From contig CBINHE010000017.1 in assembly GCA_966250375.1 (NCBI GenBank), positions 1 through 55,844 on the forward strand: a stretch of DNA of 55,844 nt, written 5' to 3'. Position numbers and translations under genes: made by a program. The DNA comes from CAMLDH01 sp966250375. Its GTDB lineage: Bacteria > Pseudomonadota > Gammaproteobacteria > Burkholderiales > Burkholderiaceae_D. This document shows, piece after piece, positions 17,886-25,158 of this stretch. Within the stretch, counting starts at the first letter, position 1, and each line of letters opens with the position of its first letter. The notes under the pieces were generated by a model that was given only the letters and a program-made list of their open reading frames with translations, did not search any database and was not told the DNA's origin.

Positions 17886-19076
17886 ATGGAAATCGATATG
17901 CTCGATAACGCAACACTGGGCACCGTGATTAAAGTTGTTGGCGTCGGCGGTGCCGGCGGCAATGCGGTGCAGCACATGATCAACAAAGGCGTGTCCGGCG
18001 TTGAATTCATCGCCGCCAACACCGATGCGCAAGCATTGAAGCAATCCAAGGCACATAACGTCATCCAGATCGGCGAAACCGGCTTGGGTGCCGGCATGAA
18101 GCCGGCAGTCGGCCGCCAACTGGCGGAGGAGTCGCGCGCCCGCATCGAAGATGCGTTGCGCGGTGCACACATGGTGTTTATCGCTGCCGGCATGGGCGGC
18201 GGTACCGGCACCGGCGCCGCGCCGATCGTCGCGGAAGTGGCGAAAGAGCAGGGTGCCCTGACCGTTGCGGTAGTTTCCAAGCCCTTCTCGTATGAAGGCC
18301 AGAAGTGCATGGACATCGCCGACGAAGGTCTGGAAGCGCTGTCGCAACATGTCGATTCATTGATCATCATCCTGAATGAAAAACTGGAAGAGATCTATGA
18401 AGACGACAGCATGATCGAATGGCTGCAACATGCCGACGATGTGTTGAACAATGCCGTGGCCGGCATCGCCGAAATCATCAATGTGCCGGGCCACATCAAC
18501 GTCGACTTCAACGACGTGAAAACCATCATGGGCGAACAAGGCAAGGCCATGATGGGTACCGCGACCGCAACCGGTGTCGATCGTGCGCGCATCGCCGCCG
18601 AGCAAGCGGTTGCATCGCCACTGCTGGACGGCATCGACCTGTCCGGCGCACGCGGTGTGCTGGTCAACGTGACCGCCAGCCGCGGCCTCAAGGGTAAGGA
18701 AATCAAGGAAGTAATGGCGACGGTGCGTGCATTCGCTGCACCCGATGCATCGATTGCGCAAGGTATCGCGTATGACGACACGATGGGCGACGATATTCGC
18801 GTGACCGTGGTCGCCACCGGTCTCGGCCGTACACGCAAGACAGTGCAACTGGTGCAGACGCCGGTGCTGCGCACCGGCACCCACAACGAACCGATGATGG
18901 CCCATACCGGAACGATGCAGGGGCATGGCGCTACCCAGTCGGCTTCGTCGTTCGATGGATTGAAAGCGCCGGCAGTATGGCGTCGCGAATCGGCATCGGA
19001 GACGGTGCGTGCGCTGGAAAAGAACGGCATGGAGACCTACGATATTCCGGCGTTCTTGCGTAAGCAAGCGGACTAA
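17886..19076 (+). CDS. ftsZ: Cell division protein FtsZ
   Basis: A 396-residue tubulin-like GTPase that forms the Z ring. GTP-binding motifs: GVGGAGGNAVQHMI (about 18-31) and the tubulin signature GMGGGTGTGAAP (about 102-113). NVDFNDVKTIM and the DDIRVTVVATGL beta strand mark the C-terminal domain. A linker of about 55 residues leads to the conserved tail DIPAFLRKQ, which binds FtsA/ZipA/ZapD-type partners. The ribosome site TAAGGAG lies 5 bases before the ATG and is the strongest in the cluster, as expected for the most abundant product. A 102-bp gap separates it from ftsA. Confidence 0.98.
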   Translation: MEIDMLDNATLGTVIKVVGVGGAGGNAVQHMINKGVSGVEFIAANTDAQALKQSKAHNVIQIGETGLGAGMKPAVGRQLAEESRARIEDALRGAHMVFIAAGMGGGTGTGAAPIVAEVAKEQGALTVAVVSKPFSYEGQKCMDIADEGLEALSQHVDSLIIILNEKLEEIYEDDSMIEWLQHADDVLNNAVAGIAEIINVPGHINVDFNDVKTIMGEQGKAMMGTATATGVDRARIAAEQAVASPLLDGIDLSGARGVLVNVTASRGLKGKEIKEVMATVRAFAAPDASIAQGIAYDDTMGDDIRVTVVATGLGRTRKTVQLVQTPVLRTGTHNEPMMAHTGTMQGHGATQSASSFDGLKAPAVWRRESASETVRALEKNGMETYDIPAFLRKQAD

Positions 19077-19117
19077 AACTCGGCCTCGGTCCGACAAAGA
19101 CCGGATCCAAGCCTCAG

Positions 19118-19169
19118 CCCTTCTCTCGCCTGCGGAAGAAGGGTTGGGGACTCAAAGCAGTGCTTTGAG
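19118..19169. repeat. Two adjacent hairpins after ftsZ
   Basis: CCCTTCT/AGAAGGG (19118-19124/19137-19143) is followed by CTCAAAGC-agt-GCTTTGAG (19151-19169). No T-run follows either stem. They resemble dispersed intergenic repeats and could stabilise the 3' end of the ftsZ mRNA. Confidence 0.45.
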
Positions 19170-19293
19170 GGGGAGGGGCGTGTAGGGCGGGTTAGGCACA
19201 GGCGTAACCCGCTGCATATGCGCGGCATCTGATACATCATGAATTGATCTATCTCCTGCAGAAAAAAATAGAACAAGGCATACTGCGGTCTGC

Positions 19294-19323
19294 ACGCCGC
19301 GCTTCACTGGCGCGGCGTTTTCA
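19294..19323 (+). terminator. Intrinsic terminator downstream of ftsZ
   Basis: Perfect 9-bp GC-rich stem ACGCCGCGC (19294-19302) and GCGCGGCGT (19310-19318) with a 7-base loop, followed by TTTTC. It ends the dcw transcript. Because it is only about 40 bp before the peroxiredoxin ATG, it could act as a leader attenuator if that gene's promoter lies upstream. Confidence 0.7.
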
Positions 19324-19359
19324 TTTGCAATACCGCTCAACCACCTAAAAGGAGTCCTC

Positions 19360-19866
19360 ATGACTATCAAGATCGGCGATCGCCTGCCGGAAGGCGCACT
19401 GGCAGAATTTATCGAAGTCGAATCCGCAGGCTGTTCGCTCGGCCCGAATACGTTTAACGTTGCGGACCTGACCAAAGGCAAGAAGATCGCGATCTTCGGC
19501 CTGCCGGGCGCATACACTCCAACCTGCTCTGCACAGCACGTACCGGGCTACGTGAAGCATGCAACCGACCTGAAAGCCAAAGGCGTCGATGAAATCTGGT
19601 GCATTTCGGTCAACGATGCATTCGTGATGGGTGCCTGGGGCCGCGATCAAAAAGCGACCGGCATTGTGCGCATGATGGCGGACGGCAATGCCGCATTCAG
19701 CAAAGCGTTGGGCCTCGAGGCAGACTTCAGCAAGTTCGGCATGGGCACGCGCTCACAGCGTTATTCGATGCTGGTAGAGGACGGCGTGGTGAAGCAGTTG
19801 AATGTGGAAGATGGCGGCAAGTTTGAAGTCTCGAATGCGGAGACCTTGCTGGGGCAGTTGGGGTAA
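19360..19866 (+). CDS. Peroxiredoxin, Prx5/thioredoxin-like family
   Basis: A 168-residue thiol peroxidase that reduces hydroperoxides through a peroxidatic cysteine. The active-site motif PGAYTPTCSAQHVPGY gives Cys56 as the peroxidatic residue, with Pro49/Thr53 and a downstream Arg (TRSQRYSMLVEDG, about residues 128-140) completing the usual set. Cys25 and Cys83 are other cysteines. Length and the FGLPGAYTPTCS pattern match the Prx5 (AhpE/PRX-IIE-like) group, which often uses glutaredoxin or glutathione. AAGGAG precedes the ATG. It is a single-gene unit flanked by terminators on both sides. Cytoplasmic location is inferred from the lack of a signal peptide. Confidence 0.92.
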   Translation: MTIKIGDRLPEGALAEFIEVESAGCSLGPNTFNVADLTKGKKIAIFGLPGAYTPTCSAQHVPGYVKHATDLKAKGVDEIWCISVNDAFVMGAWGRDQKATGIVRMMADGNAAFSKALGLEADFSKFGMGTRSQRYSMLVEDGVVKQLNVEDGGKFEVSNAETLLGQLG

Positions 19867-19880
19867 AAGTTTTAGCTTCA

Positions 19881-19919
19881 CCAATAAAAAACGACGCTGC
19901 GTGCGTCGTTTTTTATTGG
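19881..19919. terminator. Strong bidirectional intrinsic terminator
   Basis: A perfect 17-bp stem (19881-19897 and 19903-19919) with a 5-base loop. The GC part ACGACGC/GCGTCGT is flanked by A6 on one side and T6 on the other, so it can stop transcription from either direction. It closes the peroxiredoxin unit. Confidence 0.9.
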
Positions 19920-20036
19920 TACGGTCGATGTAGAAGTGGCTCCGGAAATTCGGATAGTAGATCAATACCGATCCTCATGTATAACACGACATGAAATCGC
20001 GTTTTTTTCATCGGACGGCATTGTCTACCACCCTAC

Positions 20037-20261
20037 GTGAATAGCGAAGCGAATCTGGTACTGACGCGCCGAATGATAGATAAACTACGCCAGAAACATC
20101 CGTTTACCGGCAACCGCATGCTACGCGCCATGCTAAAGCGGGAAAGCTATCGAATCGGTCACAAAAAACCACCCACCGAAAATAACGTATCGGCCTCCTA
20201 CAGTAACCATGCCGTTTCCGTCTTCGGTGGATGGGATTTCATGCTCCGATCGAATATTTAA
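20037..20261 (+). pseudogene. Remnant of an IS3-family transposase (OrfB N-terminal part)
   Basis: About 45 residues resemble the N-terminal helix-turn-helix region of IS3-family OrfB transposases: LVLTRRMIDKLRQKHPFTGN followed by RMLRAMLKRESYRIGHK. Known relatives read LMRRIDELH..HPFYGSRRM..L.REG..V. After about residue 45 the similarity stops. The DDE catalytic domain, the OrfA partner and terminal inverted repeats are absent. The frame start is a GTG without a ribosome site. It is judged a dead fragment marking past insertion between ftsZ and lpxC. Confidence 0.6.
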
Positions 20262-20293
20262 TCAGACTCATCCGAAGGAGGCCGATTTTACCT

Positions 20294-20701
20294 TCACATC
20301 GGACTTGCTCCTGCTCCACCACCGCCCGCAGCGCCACCACCCGCAGCGCCACCAGCGGGAGCGCCACCAGCCGGAGTGGTGCCTGGTACAGGTTGCGCGG
20401 TACAGGTAAATCTTTGGGCTCCCCCTGCTCCGCCGCCACCTGCACCTCCACCTCCACCACCCCCTCCACCGGGTCCAGATTGGGAACAGAACACGACCTG
20501 ATTCCTGGCTGTATCAATAAACCACGCGGCGTTGGTAGTGGCTGCGCCACCACCACCACCACCAGGGCCACCACCGCCACTGGCAAACAACGCTATGTAC
20601 GGAACTTGTCCACCTGATGGGGCTGGTGTGCCAGGTGTTTGGGCAAAAGTAGCTGAAGCTGGTATTGCCAGTGCTGCGATTAAAAGAGATAAAGATTTCA
20701 T
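20294..20701 (-). CDS. Glycine-rich secreted protein of unknown function
   Basis: A 135-residue predicted secreted protein that I do not recognise. The first 20 residues (MKSLSLLIAALAIPASATFA) form a standard Sec signal peptide with an A-x-A-type cleavage site. The mature chain is mostly glycine and alanine tracts interrupted by three ordered islands: VPYIALFAS, AAWFIDTARNQVVFCSQ and RFTCTAQPVPG. Two cysteines, one in each of the last two islands, could form a disulfide. ATG 20701 was chosen because GGAGG lies about six bases upstream; a TTG four codons earlier precedes that site. A MITE-like element begins 26 bp upstream, so the promoter probably lies in or beyond it. Coding status is supported by the signal peptide plus ribosome site, but the low complexity leaves doubt. 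Confidence 0.6.
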   Translation of the reverse strand: MKSLSLLIAALAIPASATFAQTPGTPAPSGGQVPYIALFASGGGGPGGGGGGAATTNAAWFIDTARNQVVFCSQSGPGGGGGGGGGAGGGGAGGAQRFTCTAQPVPGTTPAGGAPAGGAAGGGAAGGGGAGASPM

Positions 20702-20726
20702 GTTAGCCTCCAAATTGGTTTGAACA

Positions 20727-20988
20727 TAAGCAGGCCGTCAAAAATTTTTGACATAGATGAGATAACGCATCCCTTCTGCAAACAGGCCATTACCTGCATT
20801 GTTCCCTCGTCGTATCCTCGCCGTTCCACTTCCCATACCCCCGTGAAGGCGGGAATCCATGAGTGAGTTGATATAACAAATTCATTCCGTATAAATTCCC
20901 GTCTTCTCAGGATATGGAGAGTGGAATAACGATCATTTGAAAGGGGGGGGGGGCGATAGTGTCAAAATATTTTTGACGACCTGCTTAC
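20727..20988. mobile_element. MITE-like element A, ends TAAGCAGG
   Basis: A 262-bp non-coding element with terminal inverted repeats of about 27 bp differing at one base plus one indel. Both ends read TAAGCAGG[C/T]CGTCAAAA from the outside. Each terminal repeat holds its own palindrome: GTCAAAAATTTTTGAC at 20737-20752 and GTCAAAA-tat-TTTTGAC at 20962-20978. The outermost TA on each side could be a TA target duplication, as for IS630/Tc1-type elements. A run of 12 G lies at 20943-20954. No transposase is encoded. A related element lies at 46269-46624. Confidence 0.6.
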
Positions 20989-21242
20989 CCTCATTTTGAA
21001 AAGCGCATTGAAAAGAACAATGCAAGTCTGGAAAGGCTGCTGTCATTTGATGAGAAATGCATACATTGTTTGATGCACCTCTGATCTCGTGCTTGTTTTG
21101 AACGTTTTTAATTGATCTTTCGCGCGACGCGAAATGGTGCAACGCAAAATGATTCAGTTTGCGTCGCATTTTCAAGCACTCCAGTTTAAATGCTGCAACA
21201 ATCGCCATGAATGCATGATTGTTTTGTGTTGTGACAGGGCAG
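20989..21242. other. Intergenic stretch upstream of the solute-binding protein
   Basis: No supported gene. Short frames on both strands lack family features. No signal-peptide-coding segment that could belong to the downstream binding protein is seen in any of the three forward frames close to it. Confidence 0.4.
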
Positions 21243-22772
21243 ATGAGCGATTTCGCAGCGCCGCATTCGATTCAGCGGGGCTTTCAGATGCATCCATGGT
21301 CAAGGCGGGAGATCTCGTTACGCCGAAGGGTGACGCAACCGTGCAAGCCCGGTAGTTGCCCGTTTTCCGGCCAGACTGTGACGGTAATCGTCGAAAAGAA
21401 TCTCACGATCGGAGGGCCTGTCCTTGAGTTGAAGGAGGAATTCGAGGCCGCCACCGGTGCTACGCTCCATGTCGTCCTTGTGCAACCTGAAACACATTTC
21501 GACAATTTTCTTTCCGATGTGGTGAACGGTGTCGGCAAGTACGATGCGTCGATTGCGGGTGCCTGGTGGCTGGGCGAGCTAGTGGCTGGCGATTACCTCA
21601 TCTCTTACGATAAGTACTATAACGACCCGCGCTTCCCCAAATGGAACATTGCTGACGTGTTGCCTGGTCCGCGCAGCTTGCTCTCTTATGGTGGCAAGAA
21701 ATACATGGTTGCCAACGATCATGACGGACAGGTCATGTATTACCGCCGTGATTTGTTTGCAAATCCGCAGCACCAGGCAGCGTTCAAGCAAAAATACGGC
21801 TATGCACTTGCCGCGCCGAAGACTTGGGCGCAGTTCCGGGATATGGCCGAATACTTCAACGGTAAGGATCTCAATGGCGATGGCGTGCCCGATTATGGTT
21901 TCACCTTGCCGCTGAAGGTTGGCAATCAGGGCATGTTTCATTTCATGTCGTTGTCGGCACCTTTCGTGATCGGCCCGGACAATCCCAAATTGTATTGGTT
22001 CGATCCGCAGACCATGAAGCCGCTGCTGGAAAGCCCGGGGCATGTGCAGGCGCTCAAGGTGCTGGTCGATCTGGTGAAATTCGGCACCAAGGAGATGATT
22101 AACTGGGAAATCACGAAAAGCTGGGATCACTTTCTCGCTGGGCGTGTCGCACTCGCCATCACTTGGGGCGATCTGGGTGCGTTGGCACAGCAGGAGGGCA
22201 GCAAGGTCAAGGGCAAGATCGGTGTGGCCCAACTGCCCGGTACCAGCGAGTACTACAGCATCGTGCAACGCAAATGGGTCAAGACCGGGCAGCCGAATTT
22301 GGTCGGTAATACCACGGGCGGCTCATGGGCCGGCGTGATCTCGAAGTACTCGAAAGCACCGGAGGCCACCTATTACCTGCTGGCCATGATAGCGAGCAAG
22401 GAAAAGTCGCAGGTGTATGCGGCGCGCGGCTGGGATGGCATCGACCCGGGCCGCACCTACCACTTTCTGCCGCCCAACGGCAGCGGACAACTTGACACGT
22501 ATCTGAAGGCAGGCTGGAATGAAGCCGACATCCGCGACTATTCGCAGGCCTACTTCGACAGCTTCAGCAATAAGCTGCAGTTTCCTTATCTGCGCATTCC
22601 CGGTACGTTCAGCTATTGGCAGGCGCTCGATCTGCATGTGGGGGAAGCCGTGGCAGGTCAACTGAGTCCGGAGGCTGCGTTGAAGGCGGCAGCTATTGAT
22701 TTCGAGGAAATTACTATCCGTCTCGGACGTGACCGGCAAAGGCGCGCCTATCGGGAATCGTTGGGATTCTGA
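21243..22772 (+). CDS. ABC transporter solute-binding protein, family 1, apparently lacking its signal peptide
   Basis: About 510 residues. From about residue 39 on, the chain is a typical family 1 extracellular solute-binding protein (sugar type): CPFSGQTVTVIVEKN, then LELKEEFEAATGATLHVV, the YDASIAGAWWLGEL segment, a calcium-like DLNGDGVPDYG loop, and TTGGSWAGVISKYS. The expected signal peptide is missing. The first 38 residues are Arg/Ser/His-rich with no hydrophobic core, which suggests 5' truncation or rearrangement. Possible starts are TTG 21219, ATG 21243 and ATG 21288; none has a convincing ribosome site. No permease or ATPase genes are nearby. It is probably a non-functional orphan, although the long intact frame argues for recent truncation. 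Confidence 0.65.
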   Translation: MSDFAAPHSIQRGFQMHPWSRREISLRRRVTQPCKPGSCPFSGQTVTVIVEKNLTIGGPVLELKEEFEAATGATLHVVLVQPETHFDNFLSDVVNGVGKYDASIAGAWWLGELVAGDYLISYDKYYNDPRFPKWNIADVLPGPRSLLSYGGKKYMVANDHDGQVMYYRRDLFANPQHQAAFKQKYGYALAAPKTWAQFRDMAEYFNGKDLNGDGVPDYGFTLPLKVGNQGMFHFMSLSAPFVIGPDNPKLYWFDPQTMKPLLESPGHVQALKVLVDLVKFGTKEMINWEITKSWDHFLAGRVALAITWGDLGALAQQEGSKVKGKIGVAQLPGTSEYYSIVQRKWVKTGQPNLVGNTTGGSWAGVISKYSKAPEATYYLLAMIASKEKSQVYAARGWDGIDPGRTYHFLPPNGSGQLDTYLKAGWNEADIRDYSQAYFDSFSNKLQFPYLRIPGTFSYWQALDLHVGEAVAGQLSPEAALKAAAIDFEEITIRLGRDRQRRAYRESLGF

Positions 22773-23235
22773 GTGGGCACTTTAAAGTCTGGCGTCATCA
22801 GCATAGCTATAAGAAAGACACGCCGGATCGATTGCCCTTCCTGTATGACAAAGTAACCCGCTTCAGTTTGTTGTCACCGAGACGGTGTCTTTGGCACGTC
22901 GCTTATGGATGGGTACGAACTGGTAGGGGGTGATCACTGCGTGAACGCCGAAACCTTCCGGTTCAAACGCGACCGTTTCCATCACATCAGCTTGGAACGA
23001 TGCATGATCGTCTCCCGTTTGCCCTGCTTGTACCAGCGTTCCAATGCTTGCTGAGTCAGGCCGTATTCCTTCGGGGCGTTGCAAGCCATTTCGAAAAAAT
23101 CCATCATCCATCGCCACATAATTTGATGTGGCTGGTAGCCAGATTGCAGGGAGGCCGCATAATTTTGTAAGCAGATGCCCATATTCTCTCGGGAATCTCT
23201 CGTCGCTTTTGCTTCACAACGGTTACGTCTTGCAA
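22773..23235. other. Intergenic region before lpxC, possibly with a decayed gene
   Basis: Two overlapping minus-strand open frames, 22982-23182 and 22863-23117, read as one protein only if a frameshift is assumed. The first has aromatic-rich sequence (QIMWRWMMDFFEMACNAP), and the second ends with VAFEPEGFGVHAVITPYQF. I do not recognise either. The pattern fits a frameshifted remnant, but chance frames cannot be excluded. Confidence 0.3.
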
Positions 23236-23255
23236 CAACTGTGCATAGGGTAAGT

Positions 23256-23264
23256 TGCTATAAT
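23256..23264 (+). promoter_or_regulatory. Extended -10 promoter of lpxC
   Basis: TGC-TATAAT at 23256-23264 is a consensus extended -10 element. It ends six bases before the lpxC ATG at 23271, so the transcript would start at or next to the start codon. No -35 consensus is seen at normal spacing, which is common with extended -10 promoters. Confidence 0.6.
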
Positions 23265-23270
23265 TTCGCC

Positions 23271-24206
23271 ATGCTCAAACAACGTACTGTCAAACAACTC
23301 GTCAAGACCATCGGCGTCGGTCTCCATTCTGGTACCAAAGTCGTATTGACATTGCGTCCCGCCGCCCCTCATACCGGCATTGTGTTTCGCCGCGTGGATC
23401 TGGATCCTGTGGTCGATTTGCCGGCAACGGCGCTCGGCGTCGGTGATACGCGCATGGCCTCGACGCTAGACAAGAATGGCGTGAAAGTGTCGACAGTTGA
23501 GCATCTGATGTCGGCTTGCGCGGGCTTGGGAATCGATAACTTGTACGTCGATGTGACGGCCGAAGAAATTCCAATCATGGATGGCTCGGCGTCTTCGTTT
23601 GTTTTCCTGCTCCAGCAGGCCGGTCTGCAAGAACAAAACGTCGCAAAGAAATTTGTTCGCGTCAAACGGCCGGTGGAAGTGCGCGAAGGACAAGGCGAGC
23701 AAGAAAAATGGGCGCGGCTCGAGCCCTATAATGGCTTCAAGCTCAAGTTTTTCATCGAATTCAATCACCCTGCGGTGGATAGTACCGGTCAGACTGCGGA
23801 GGTGGATTTCGCAATTGAGTCCTACGTCAAGGAAATCTCGCGAGCGCGTACTTTTGGCTTCATGCAGGATGTCGAAATGTTGCGCGGTATCGGATTGGCG
23901 CGCGGCGGTTCGCTCGAAAATGCGATTGTGATGGATGAATATCGAATTTTGAATTCAGATGGGCTGCGTTACGACAATGAGTTCGTGCGTCACAAAATTC
24001 TCGACGCGATCGGTGATTTGTACTTGATTGGTCATCCGCTCCTGGCAAGTTACACCGCGCACAAAGCCGGACATACGCTCAATAACCAGTTGCTGCGCGT
24101 ACTGCTGGACCAGCCGGATGCTTATGAAATCGTCTCTTTCGACACGCTGGACTCAGCGCCGCACGGCTATGTGCGGCAAATTGGTCAGGAATGGGCGCTT
24201 AACTAA
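23271..24206 (+). CDS. lpxC: UDP-3-O-acyl-N-acetylglucosamine deacetylase LpxC
   Basis: A 311-residue zinc hydrolase that performs the committed step of lipid A synthesis. Family motifs: KTIGVGLHSG (about 12-21), the zinc site VEHLMSACAGLGIDN (about 77-91), MDGSASSFVFLL (about 102-113), FVRHKILDAIGDLYLIG (about 232-248) with the second zinc His and Asp, and the catalytic KAGHTLNN (about 262-269). The frame is open 32 codons upstream, but that extension has no LpxC similarity and would start upstream of the promoter. ATG 23271 has no Shine-Dalgarno and is probably translated as a leaderless mRNA. In many relatives lpxC follows ftsZ directly; here about 4.2 kb of accessory DNA intervenes. Confidence 0.96.
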   Translation: MLKQRTVKQLVKTIGVGLHSGTKVVLTLRPAAPHTGIVFRRVDLDPVVDLPATALGVGDTRMASTLDKNGVKVSTVEHLMSACAGLGIDNLYVDVTAEEIPIMDGSASSFVFLLQQAGLQEQNVAKKFVRVKRPVEVREGQGEQEKWARLEPYNGFKLKFFIEFNHPAVDSTGQTAEVDFAIESYVKEISRARTFGFMQDVEMLRGIGLARGGSLENAIVMDEYRILNSDGLRYDNEFVRHKILDAIGDLYLIGHPLLASYTAHKAGHTLNNQLLRVLLDQPDAYEIVSFDTLDSAPHGYVRQIGQEWALN

Positions 24207-24615
24207 GTAACCGAACAAAATTAATTGTGATTTTTTGCACGATATTTGTTGCAGGAGGGGATCATGTCCCCGACAACTTGCATGTCCCAACACCGGTTCT
24301 TTGCCTGAGTCCTTAGGCGAAGCGCTTCCCTTTTTTGAGCCCAATCTGCGCTGCCTTGGTTAATTTAGTGGCAGTCCAAGCAAAGCGTCCCCGATTTCCC
24401 TCTCTACTTCCTACCAATGTTTATTGTCGGTGTAAATGTTTCATTTGAGCATCTTAATTGTAAAATCTCTTGAAAACGTTTCGCTAGGGAGTATATTAAA
24501 AATTAGTTGATTAAACGCAAGTAAAGCAATGGCTTACTAAAATACTAAGGTGGTATGAGTTATTTTTTAATGGCTTGGCATGAGCGTTTCCAATTGCAGG
24601 CGTTTTTTTGCATTG
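24207..24615. other. AT-rich intergenic region with an orphan promoter-like sequence
   Basis: No gene is supported. TTGAAA at 24470-24475 and TATATT at 24492-24497 with a 16-bp spacer form a credible forward promoter. The next forward gene is about 660 bp away, beyond a gene on the other strand. A T7 run at about 24603-24609 could end a short transcript of about 100 nt, but the preceding stem is weak. An untested small RNA is possible. GGGG/CCCC (around 24256-24270) after lpxC is only a weak hairpin. Confidence 0.3.
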
Positions 24616-25107
24616 CTACACGCCACGATGGCGGCGCACCATCGCACTGATCGCCGCTCTCAACGCGTTGTTGCGCGGTGAATTTTCCAGCGTGCTGCCG
24701 AGTTCAGTGAGTGCAGATACAGCTTGTGCCGGCAACGTCAATTGCTTGGAAGTTCTTGATTTTTCGATAATTTTGGTAACTTGCACTTTAAGACGGATTG
24801 CATTAACCTGCCAACCCCGCTTCAGCAAGCTACCTTGTAGTTTTGGCAACTGTTGTTTCAACTTTGCCGCCAATGCGGCGTTCGGTGTCGACAATACCAG
24901 CTGATCTGCTTCGAATTGCAATACGGTGCAAGCATCAAACATGGCAGGGAGTATGGCCGCGCAATCCTTTTGCAATGCGGCCATGCGCGTCACAGTGGGC
25001 AGGATGGTCGCCATCTTGTCATGCGACTGCAAGAAATCCGCTGCGCCCTTGGCGGTTTTAGGTCGGGCGCTTGGTCGGTAAGGGATAAAGGAGGATGAAC
25101 GCATCAT
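24616..25107 (-). CDS. DUF721 (DciA-like) domain protein
   Basis: A 163-residue protein with a DUF721 core. The N-terminal half (ADFLQSHDKMATILPTVTRM and then VLQFEADQLVLSTPNAALAAKL) has the pattern of the family: a helical start followed by a KH-like alpha/beta segment with repeated hydrophobic strands and the SxxxAxxL-type helix. DUF721 includes DciA, the helicase operator that assists DnaB loading in bacteria lacking DnaC/DnaI. Whether this copy acts that way is inferred. The C-terminal 70 residues are basic and less typical. It is divergent from the M23 peptidase gene; the 51-bp gap holds both promoters. AAGG is a weak ribosome site. Location between lpxC and secA is common in betaproteobacteria. 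Confidence 0.75.
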   Translation of the reverse strand: MMRSSSFIPYRPSARPKTAKGAADFLQSHDKMATILPTVTRMAALQKDCAAILPAMFDACTVLQFEADQLVLSTPNAALAAKLKQQLPKLQGSLLKRGWQVNAIRLKVQVTKIIEKSRTSKQLTLPAQAVSALTELGSTLENSPRNNALRAAISAMVRRHRGV

Positions 25108-25158
25108 TTTTAAACCTTATCACACCTCATCCACAATGGACGCGCACGAGGAGTCTGC

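Noticed and set aside
20231..20617. 128-codon plus-strand frame over the glycine-rich gene
   Set aside because: Thr/Ser/Arg repeats are what the reverse of Gly/Ala-codon tracts gives; the minus strand has the signal peptide and ribosome site.
23175..23270. LpxC start 32 codons upstream
   Set aside because: The extension has no LpxC similarity and contains the probable promoter.
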